This document shows positions 14,072 through 19,176 of a stretch of 19,176 bases of DNA, one piece after another. Below the pieces are notes generated by a model that did not search any database, was not told where the DNA came from, and worked only from the letters and a program-made list of their open reading frames with translations. Positions within the stretch are counted from its first letter, which is position 1. Each line of letters opens with the position of its first letter. The position numbers and the translations under genes were made by a program. The DNA is from Parcubacteria group bacterium GW2011_GWA2_36_10 (GTDB lineage Bacteria; Patescibacteriota; Patescibacteriia; UBA1558; GWA2-36-10), in assembly GCA_000991205.1 (NCBI GenBank), contig LBRC01000033.1:1-19176 (forward strand), given 5' to 3'.

Positions 14072-15406
14072 TTATATATTATTAATAATTTCTCGCAAAG
14101 GCGCCATAGTATTGCTAGCAAAATCATAATCGGTAATTAAACTACCGGCATTGATAGCATTTAGCGGTTTACTGTCATTGGTTTGATATTTTTTTGGATA
14201 ATGACTTTCGATGGCACCATTTGGCAACACAAAAATATGATATTGCTTTAATTCCGTGATCATTTGATTTAAACCACGACTTTTTAAATTAATTTCCAAA
14301 TGCCGTAAAACAGTATCTAATTGATAAGTCAAAATATCTTTATCTAATAAAACTAAATAATTAATTTTAAAAAATTTTAACAAATCAATATACACACCGA
14401 CATTACCCTTGCCATGAGTCTGCACGACTTTGACATCTTTGTCACCAGTGTAAAATCTATCAATCAAAGCTCGCAATAAAATACGGTCAGAAACACCCTC
14501 GACTAAAATAACTGTATCAGCAAATAACATTTCCGTATTATCAGCGTCTAGTTCTTGCATCAAACGTTGATAACTATAATGTTGTTTTTGCATAGGCAAA
14601 CCAAAAGCCCTAGTACTCTGATCATCTTTTACTACTCTTAATAATTGATTTAAAGTAATAGAATTAATAAACAACGGCGAATGCGTGGTAAAAAATACTT
14701 GCCCAAAATTACTATTTTGTATCGCCCACAATAACTTTTTGACCATCACCGGATGTAGATGTGTTTCCGGCTCATCGATAATCACTACTTCATATTCAGG
14801 ATGAAAAATATACAGTAAAGTCGCAAATACTCGCCTAAAACCAGAACCCAAATGATCAATGGTCGCATTACGCTTACCTTCTTTGATAGCGGCTTTATTA
14901 TAATCAAGCTCTAAAGCATCATTTGATAACTTTATTTTGGGAAAATGTTTATTTAAATTAGCAGTAAATAGTTTGACAGCTTTGGGATATTTCAAAAAAC
15001 TTTGCCAATCTTGATCTAAATTATTTAAATCATTAAAAGCTTCGTAGTTTAAATGCTTGATTTTTTTAGCTAAAAAATTTCTCCAATTACCTTGATAATT
15101 GATAGTTTTGGTGGGAAAAATTAATTTACGCTGTTCATTTTGTAACGACAAAGTGGCCTTAATATCTGGCAAAGACCATTCGTTTTTTTCTTCGACTGTA
15201 AACTCCAATTCAGCTGTGATATCGGCTTTAAAATAAGCCAAAACATTAGAGACGCCCCGAACATCAAACAAATAATCTATCGCATATAAAATATTACTTT
15301 TACCACAATTATTTTGGCCGATCAAAATATTTACCAATTGCGGAGAAAATTGCAAAGGCTCTTTAATGCTTTTATATAAATTGATAGTAAAGTTTGTAAT
15401 CTTCAT
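14072..15406 (-). CDS. OLD-family endonuclease: ABC-type ATPase fused to TOPRIM domain
   Basis: A 444-residue protein. ATPase part: Walker A GQNNCGKS (30-37), ABC signature LGSGFRR (186-192), Walker B VVIIDEPETHLH (207-218), H-loop TTHSP (240-244). TOPRIM part from about 295: E303 (ILVEGVSD), D307, the DxD D355/D357 (LLDKD), and a late acidic residue in GAIE (397-400). This order defines OLD nucleases, ATP-regulated DNA cutters of which the Gabija GajA protein is a member. No UvrD-like GajB partner gene lies beside it here, so it fits a stand-alone (class 1 type) OLD protein with a defence, repair or element-maintenance role. All key residues appear present. A GAAGGGG site lies 12 nt before ATG 15406, a little far for a ribosome site. 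Confidence 0.9.
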   Translation of the reverse strand: MKITNFTINLYKSIKEPLQFSPQLVNILIGQNNCGKSNILYAIDYLFDVRGVSNVLAYFKADITAELEFTVEEKNEWSLPDIKATLSLQNEQRKLIFPTKTINYQGNWRNFLAKKIKHLNYEAFNDLNNLDQDWQSFLKYPKAVKLFTANLNKHFPKIKLSNDALELDYNKAAIKEGKRNATIDHLGSGFRRVFATLLYIFHPEYEVVIIDEPETHLHPVMVKKLLWAIQNSNFGQVFFTTHSPLFINSITLNQLLRVVKDDQSTRAFGLPMQKQHYSYQRLMQELDADNTEMLFADTVILVEGVSDRILLRALIDRFYTGDKDVKVVQTHGKGNVGVYIDLLKFFKINYLVLLDKDILTYQLDTVLRHLEINLKSRGLNQMITELKQYHIFVLPNGAIESHYPKKYQTNDSKPLNAINAGSLITDYDFASNTMAPLREIINNI

Positions 15407-15428
15407 GTTTTTCTAGTACCCCTTCTGT

Positions 15429-15477
15429 AACTTCCGCCTTCGGCGGAAGTTCCTTCTCCCCCTAATTTAGGGGGAGA
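15429..15477. repeat. two adjacent GC-rich palindromes
   Basis: 15429-15451: AACTTCCGCC, loop TTC, complement (10-bp arms). 15455-15477: TCTCCCCCTAA, one-base loop, complement (11-bp arms). Both are perfect and lie in the gap between the disrupted glycosyltransferase and the OLD nuclease genes. On the minus strand they follow the glycosyltransferase remnant but no U-tract follows, so at most they stabilise the 3' end. The first closely matches the 8187-8211 palindrome in style. Confidence 0.8.
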
Positions 15478-15492
15478 TAAGAGAGGGGGTAT

Positions 15493-15669
15493 TTACAGCA
15501 GATGTATATCCTCTATCTCTTGGATTTTATTATTTAAGACGATATTTTCTATATGATAAGTACCTAATTTAGGCGCATCCAAAAAACCATGCATCGCACT
15601 TTCAGCCAGCCAGCCAGAATCCAGCCAATCAAACAACCATTCATCAGCATATTCCGGATTTTGAGAATC
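15493..15669 (-). pseudogene. displaced C-terminal remnant of the MGDG-synthase-like glycosyltransferase
   Basis: A 58-codon reading frame without its own start, in a different frame from the preceding gene, ending with TAA. It reads DSQNPEYADEWLFDWL, then a GWLAESAMHGFLDAPKLGTY segment, which is what I expect at the end of this glycosyltransferase family (a W-L-F-D-W-L motif and a G-T-Y-x-I-E-x-I strand). The gene upstream runs out of frame at WTKPSEL. The natural sequence between the two, including the usual conserved donor-site segment after the SEL motif, is absent. So this is the true C-terminus cut off by a deletion or sequence error. Confidence 0.75.
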
Positions 15670-16718
15670 CTAAGTTCTGATGGCTTGGTCCACAAGATAT
15701 CAGAAACTCTTAAAGCTTCATTGAAAAGTTTAAAATAATTATACTTACTTTCAGCGTAAATAATCCTGACATTAGAACATTTACTTAAGCCGTGTTTTTT
15801 AACAGCTTGCTGAAAAAATAAATACACATCATTTCTCGTACCAGCTACTAAATTTAAATTTAATTTATTGGCTTTTATTTTTTTCGCCAAAACTCGCAAT
15901 AAAGTTTCACCAATTTCTCTTTGGGCACCAGCCCCACCAACCGCAAAAGTAATAGTCAATGGATGATTATTGTGCTTGATTTCTTTGACCGGGCACAAAT
16001 AGTCTTCAATTAACTTAGCGTATTTTTTACGATAAATACCTTTTGGATCGAGATTGAACAAACGATGTTTCAAGTCTTTTTTTAATATTACTTGCCCCGG
16101 TCCACCGATATTATCTTTCGGTAAAGGAAAGCCAGTTACGTAAATATTTTTAGCTTTTACACCATAAAGTAACAAACGCTCCTTGACTCTTTTATTTGGC
16201 ACCAAATAAATAGTCCGGCTAGTTTTAGGGTAATATGGTGCCCAAGCACGTGCTACATCCGCATCGCAAACCACACAATAAATCGGTCCTTTGTAGCCAT
16301 GATATTCAGCAAAATAAGCAGGCACAAAAAAACTAGTCAAAAATGGTAAAGGTTTACGATTGAGCTGATCAATCAAATTTTTACCTAAACCACGCTTGAC
16401 TTGTTTAAAAAAATATTTTTGTTGGCGAGATGTCTTGGATAAATCACGTCGCGGATAAAAAGGCTCAATTTTTTGAAAATCATCCATCATGGAAAAAACA
16501 AAATTACCTAAAATCGGCACATCTTTGAAACGAGAAATAATCTCATACCACTTACGTCCTCCGCTCCAAGATTTTTCCTCTTTTTTGCTAATACCCTGAT
16601 AATGATTCGCATTAATAATGCCGTTTTGAGCAGAGCCAGCCAATGGATGAGCAGCGCGTTGGTGACCATAACCCATATCAACTGTCACCACATACATTTT
16701 CTTTTTATTTGTCAACAT
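15564..16718 (-). CDS. MGDG-synthase-like glycosyltransferase with disrupted C-terminus
   Basis: 384 residues from ATG 16718. Residues 8-25 (MYVVTVDMGYGHQRAAHP) match the MGDG synthase/MurG-like nucleotide and acceptor loop, where G-x-G-H-x-x-A is the signature. It continues with PIYCVVCDADVARAWAP and a GT-B donor domain beginning near TFAVGGAGAQREIG. The donor domain breaks after ILWTKPSEL: the last 37 residues are out-of-frame and unlike the family, while the true end lies in another frame (15493-15669). The donor-binding segment is missing, so the product is probably inactive. I chose ATG 16718 since it lies one base after the stop of the 25-residue ORF upstream; a TTG at 16733 and ATG 16697 are alternatives. 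The likely original role was glycosylation of a membrane lipid or wall precursor. Confidence 0.75.
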   Translation of the reverse strand: MLTNKKKMYVVTVDMGYGHQRAAHPLAGSAQNGIINANHYQGISKKEEKSWSGGRKWYEIISRFKDVPILGNFVFSMMDDFQKIEPFYPRRDLSKTSRQQKYFFKQVKRGLGKNLIDQLNRKPLPFLTSFFVPAYFAEYHGYKGPIYCVVCDADVARAWAPYYPKTSRTIYLVPNKRVKERLLLYGVKAKNIYVTGFPLPKDNIGGPGQVILKKDLKHRLFNLDPKGIYRKKYAKLIEDYLCPVKEIKHNNHPLTITFAVGGAGAQREIGETLLRVLAKKIKANKLNLNLVAGTRNDVYLFFQQAVKKHGLSKCSNVRIIYAESKYNYFKLFNEALRVSDILWTKPSELRILKIRNMLMNGCLIGWILAGWLKVRCMVFWMRLN

Positions 16719-16719
16719 A

Positions 16720-16797
16720 TTAGTAACGGACAAATAAAATTTCTTTGCCTCTTAATTTGCGATGTTTTTTGCGAGCGACTTTTTTCTTTTTATTCAT
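16720..16797 (-). CDS. 25-residue Lys/Arg-rich microprotein, possible leader peptide
   Basis: ATG at 16797, TAA at 16720-16722, followed after one base by the ATG of the MGDG-like gene (TAA-T-ATG, the same spacing as the transporter/glycosidase pair). The peptide begins MNKKKKVARKKHRKLRGKEI; about half its residues are Lys, Arg or His. Such short basic proteins can bind ribosomes or RNA; it is reminiscent of tiny basic ribosome-associated proteins, but I do not recognise a family. Alternatively it is a translated leader that couples ribosomes to the next gene. An AGAAGA site lies a few bases upstream. Support comes from length-independent context only, so confidence is modest. Confidence 0.4.
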   Translation of the reverse strand: MNKKKKVARKKHRKLRGKEILFVRY

Positions 16798-16822
16798 TTT
16801 ATTTTTATCTTCTATTCTATAT

Positions 16823-16912
16823 ACCCAGTAATAATTTCCTCCCGCACTGCGGGATGATAATTGATTTTAATATAAACCCCAGTAATTTCTCCCGCGCCGC
16901 GGGAGAAATTTT
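16823..16912. repeat. tandem pair of similar palindromic units
   Basis: Two units start alike (ACCCAGTAAT... at 16823 and ACCCCAGTAAT... at 16876) and each ends in a CCCGC/GCGGG palindrome: 16840-16854 (7-bp arms, one-base loop) and 16884-16910 (12-bp arms, loop GCC). They fill the gap between the 57-residue gene and the microprotein. A third related palindrome lies at 17139-17165. The shared flank suggests duplication of a small element rather than independent terminators. Confidence 0.7.
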
Positions 16913-16927
16913 GCCTTGATGTTTTTA

Positions 16928-17101
16928 TTATACCACAAAACGTAAGATAATAAAAAATATTACTAAGCTATAAAAATATAGCTCTAGATTTAAAAAACGA
17001 TTAATTGCTCCCGGAAATAAAATCTCTAATAAAACTAAAATTAACCACAGCCATAAAGCAACTTTGAAAAAATCTTTGATGATTAATTTATAATTTTGCA
17101 T
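16928..17101 (-). CDS. 57-residue small membrane protein
   Basis: ATG 17101 to TAA 16928. Sequence begins MQNYKLIIKDFFKVALWLW; two hydrophobic helices (about 13-30 and 40-57) separated by FPGAINRFLNLE give a helical hairpin that ends at the membrane. The prolines and short acidic loop are like small membrane partners of glycan or wall systems, but I recognise no family. It lies between two membrane-linked genes on the same strand, 77 bp after the 167-residue protein, with a palindrome in the gap. Clean helix pattern and correct direction favour a real gene. Confidence 0.6.
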   Translation of the reverse strand: MQNYKLIIKDFFKVALWLWLILVLLEILFPGAINRFLNLELYFYSLVIFFIILRFVV

Positions 17102-17138
17102 AAATATTTACTTCTTATTTTAAGCTCTTGTCATCTAT

Positions 17139-17165
17139 ATTCCCTCCCGCGTTGCGGGAGGGAAT
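17139..17165. repeat. GC-rich palindrome, 12-bp arms
   Basis: ATTCCCTCCCGC, loop GTT, perfect complement, in the 76-bp gap between the genes 17178-17681 and 16928-17101. No T-tract follows on the minus strand (TATAGATGAC). Related in sequence to the pair at 16823-16912. Confidence 0.8.
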
Positions 17166-17177
17166 TTTAGTAATGGT

Positions 17178-17681
17178 TTATTTATTAAACTCTAAGTTTA
17201 TGTTTTCTATAAATATTTGTTTATCAGAAGATATTTCTGGCAAAGACATGATAAATTCTAAACGATTATTTTTAATTAGCGCATTTTTTAAAGAAAACTC
17301 TAAAGTAAATTGTTCGGCTTCTACTTCCTGCATCTCCCAAGAACCATCTTTTTGTTTTAAACCAATAGATACTGGCTGCTGATTAATATTGATGATTTTA
17401 GATCTCCATAAAACAGCTTTATATTTTTTTGGTAAATAAATTTGCCAATACAATGGCTCGGCTAAAACTTGTAGATATTTAGTATCCTCTATATAAGTCG
17501 TTCTGGTTTCGGGATAAGGCCCATACCAATCCCGTGTGTTTGCTTGGCTTAAATCCAAATCATACGACCACCTACTCCCAAGCTTAATATTTTGGTTTAA
17601 TAAAAAAAACAACAAACCAATGGCTAAAACCAGCCAAAGATAAAAAAAATAGCGACGAATTTGCTGTGCTGTGAATCCCAT
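17178..17681 (-). CDS. membrane-anchored hypothetical protein, extracytoplasmic beta domain
   Basis: 167 residues. RR at 9-10 then a hydrophobic helix (about 11-27) give a signal anchor with the remainder outside. The outer part is beta-rich and includes WSYDLDL, PLYWQIYLPKKYKAV and an alternating hydrophobic end (FIENINLEF), resembling a small jelly-roll or carbohydrate-binding-like domain; I recall PVYFDVRLP-type motifs in uncharacterised Parcubacteria surface proteins near glycan genes. No catalytic residues are apparent. The promoter places the start of transcription at or next to the ATG, so the message may be leaderless. It is divergent from a large membrane protein gene with only 39 bp between, suggesting shared control. 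Confidence 0.75.
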   Translation of the reverse strand: MGFTAQQIRRYFFYLWLVLAIGLLFFLLNQNIKLGSRWSYDLDLSQANTRDWYGPYPETRTTYIEDTKYLQVLAEPLYWQIYLPKKYKAVLWRSKIININQQPVSIGLKQKDGSWEMQEVEAEQFTLEFSLKNALIKNNRLEFIMSLPEISSDKQIFIENINLEFNK

Positions 17682-17690
17682 AGCTATATT
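17661..17690 (+). promoter_or_regulatory. possible promoter of the plus-strand membrane protein gene
   Basis: TTGCTG (17661-17666), 18 bp, TATATT (17685-17690), giving a start near 17697 and a leader of about 24-30 nt. It overlaps the 5' end of the divergent gene and its promoter, so the two promoters would compete. Confidence 0.4.
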
Positions 17691-17716
17691 TTAACAAAAA
17701 ACGGAAATTATGTTAA
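17688..17716 (-). promoter_or_regulatory. promoter of gene 17178-17681, possibly leaderless
   Basis: On the minus strand TTAACA (17711-17716), exactly 17 bp, TAAAAT (17688-17693). The expected start, 7 bases on, is 17681, the A of the ATG. No room remains for a Shine-Dalgarno site. Confidence 0.55.
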
Positions 17717-17720
17717 ACTG

Positions 17721-19176
17721 ATGGCGATGATTACTTTTAACCGTCAACAACATTTAAAGCTTGGTGACATTTACTTTGACTTTGCTCCGGGTAGTTTAAA
17801 AAACATTTTTGGCTTTTTGAGCATCTTATTTACCTTGAGTTTAATTTATAGCTTATTTTATCATTTTTGGCTAATCAACGCCTGGGCCTTTATCGGCTCG
17901 CTGGCCTTAGTGACTATTGTCACTGAATTTAGCTCACTCAAACAAAATATTAGTCATTATTTTCTAGCTAACCTAGATTTTAGCAGTTTAGCTTTACGCA
18001 AATTACCAAAAATCATTATCCCACTTGCTATTCTTTGGACAGACTTATTAATGATCTGGTATGTCAATAAAAAAGCCAGCACTGAACTGATCCGCTCACC
18101 TTGGGAATTATTAAACTTCAAGTTCTGGGTTTTATTAAGTATTGCTTCGATTTTATTAATTATTTGGATTTTACAAACACAAAAAAGTCAAAAAAAACTA
18201 TTTTTAGTAAGCTTACATTTTTTGATTATCAGTAGCCTTGCCCTCTGGCTTTATCCTTTGGGTTTTGGTTATGACCAATTTTTACACCAAAGCGCTCTGC
18301 AAGTCATCAAAGACACGGGTACTCTAAAACCACATTTATTTTTATACATTGGTCAATACGCTTGGACCTTATTTTTAAGTGATCTCTGGCAAGTTTCTTT
18401 GATCAAAATCAATCAATATTTAGTCCCCGTCAGCTTTGCCTTACTTTGGCCCTATACTTTATACTATGGTTTAAAATATGGCCTAAAGTGGTCCACTAAA
18501 ATAACTTTGAGCACTATTTTAATCAGTATCATCTTTGGTTTTAATTTTGCGATTATGACTACTCCGCAAAATTTAGCCTTTATTTTGTCAACTATTTTTA
18601 TTTTTCTATTACCTTTATTACAAAAAAACCAAAACTATTTAATTTTCGCTACTTTATTTAGCTTAGGGCTATTGACCATCCATCCTCTGGGTGGAATTTC
18701 CAGTTTTATTTTAGTTTTATTTTTATGGTGGGAAAAAACTAAATTTAGTCCGCTTACCAAAAAAATTGGCAATCTTGGCCTATATTTAAGCGCTGTTGTT
18801 AGTTTGCCTTTATTTTTTGCGCTTTATCAATATTTAGCTAAAAAATCCTGGACCAATATTTTCAGTTGGCATGTACCAAAATTTAATGTACCAAAATTAC
18901 ATTGGGCGCAAAGCTATAATTTTGCTTTAGATTTTGCTCATAACTTAGGCCAAAATATCGACTTGATTTTTATGATTTTGTTTATTTTATCTGCTTATTT
19001 AATTTTTAAAAAACATAAATATTTATTTTTTACTAGGCATTATTTGGTTTTAAGCTATTTAGCTTTAAATTATCTCGTTGCTTGGCTCTTTATTTCTTTT
19101 AGTGAGCAAATAGATTATCAACAAAATGATTATTTATTAAGAATTATTTTGTTATTTAAATTAAGCAGTATTCCTG
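17721..19176 (+). CDS. large polytopic membrane protein, N-terminal part (probable GT-C-like)
   Basis: The frame is open from ATG 17721 to the window edge (485 codons, no stop), so the end is missing. A second ATG at 17727 is an alternative start. After a short cytoplasmic start (FNRQQHLKLGDIYFDFAPGS) come about ten or more hydrophobic helices. A larger outward-looking segment between them reads YPLGFGYDQFLHQSALQVIK with D and H, in the place where GT-C-type transferases carry the acidic catalytic loop (near residue 180). This supports, but does not prove, a polyprenyl-phosphate-dependent glycosyltransferase. No Shine-Dalgarno is seen. It runs divergently from the membrane-anchored protein gene on the other strand. 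Confidence 0.75.
   Translation, partial: MAMITFNRQQHLKLGDIYFDFAPGSLKNIFGFLSILFTLSLIYSLFYHFWLINAWAFIGSLALVTIVTEFSSLKQNISHYFLANLDFSSLALRKLPKIIIPLAILWTDLLMIWYVNKKASTELIRSPWELLNFKFWVLLSIASILLIIWILQTQKSQKKLFLVSLHFLIISSLALWLYPLGFGYDQFLHQSALQVIKDTGTLKPHLFLYIGQYAWTLFLSDLWQVSLIKINQYLVPVSFALLWPYTLYYGLKYGLKWSTKITLSTILISIIFGFNFAIMTTPQNLAFILSTIFIFLLPLLQKNQNYLIFATLFSLGLLTIHPLGGISSFILVLFLWWEKTKFSPLTKKIGNLGLYLSAVVSLPLFFALYQYLAKKSWTNIFSWHVPKFNVPKLHWAQSYNFALDFAHNLGQNIDLIFMILFILSAYLIFKKHKYLFFTRHYLVLSYLALNYLVAWLFISFSEQIDYQQNDYLLRIILLFKLSSIP

Noticed and set aside
14072..15406. complete Gabija system
   Set aside because: No UvrD/GajB-like helicase frame exists on either side of the OLD nuclease in this window.
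16602..16919. 105-residue plus-strand ORF
   Set aside because: Antisense to the start of the MGDG-like gene and the palindromic gap; hydrophobic low-complexity sequence from A/T-rich antisense, with no matching motif.
1..19176. CRISPR array, rRNA, or tRNA genes
   Set aside because: No regularly spaced repeats with unique spacers, no rRNA-like blocks, and no T-arm/acceptor pairs were noticed by eye on either strand.

Overview
The window is strongly AT-rich (about one third GC by eye) and gene-dense. It looks like a chromosome segment from a candidate-phyla-radiation bacterium (Patescibacteria, probably the Parcubacteria group). The support is combined rather than single: very short spacers and 1-17 bp gene overlaps, few Shine-Dalgarno sites, many glycan and membrane genes, a subtilase fused to FG-GAP repeats, and short GC-rich palindromes in the gaps. 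UGA ends a gene (hypothetical protein, 10323-10997) and no family requires it as a sense codon, so the ordinary bacterial code fits.

Region 1 (1-8174, minus strand) is a surface-glycan cluster. In transcription order it reads: GtrA flippase, ALG5-like GT2 (C-terminally short), UDP-xylose-synthase-like SDR, DPM1-like GT2, DUF2304 membrane protein, rhamnosyltransferase-like GT2, two GT4 enzymes, a GT-C-like integral membrane protein, then the start of a HIT-domain protein cut by the window edge. Together these can make polyprenyl-phosphate sugars, flip them, build a glycan and modify something outside the membrane. Region 2 (8225-10242) is an exported subtilisin with C-terminal FG-GAP repeats and its own promoter.

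Region 3 (10244-12225) is the accessory part. It holds an isolated hypothetical gene of different base composition with its own promoter, strong ribosome binding site and terminator. Next come about 260 bp of nested palindromes, then a probable small RNA gene on the plus strand with a consensus promoter and terminator. That RNA converges on a DUF3800 gene. DUF3800 genes are known partners of several structured-RNA motifs, so this pair is the best candidate in the window for a little-described system.

Region 4 (12229-15406, minus) holds a membrane-anchored clan-A glycosidase, an EamA transporter broken into two ATGA-coupled halves with one helix missing, and an OLD-family ATPase/TOPRIM nuclease. 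Region 5 (15493-17681, minus) has an MGDG-synthase-like glycosyltransferase with an internal deletion, a 25-residue basic microprotein just upstream of it, a 57-residue membrane protein and a membrane-anchored hypothetical protein, separated by palindromes. Region 6 (17721 to the end, plus) is the first 485 codons of a large polytopic membrane protein divergently transcribed from region 5.

Four separate genes (ALG5-like GT, FG-GAP subtilase, EamA transporter, MGDG-like GT) appear to lack a block of sequence compared with their families. This could be real gene decay or an assembly artefact. All family comparisons here are from memory; no search was run.
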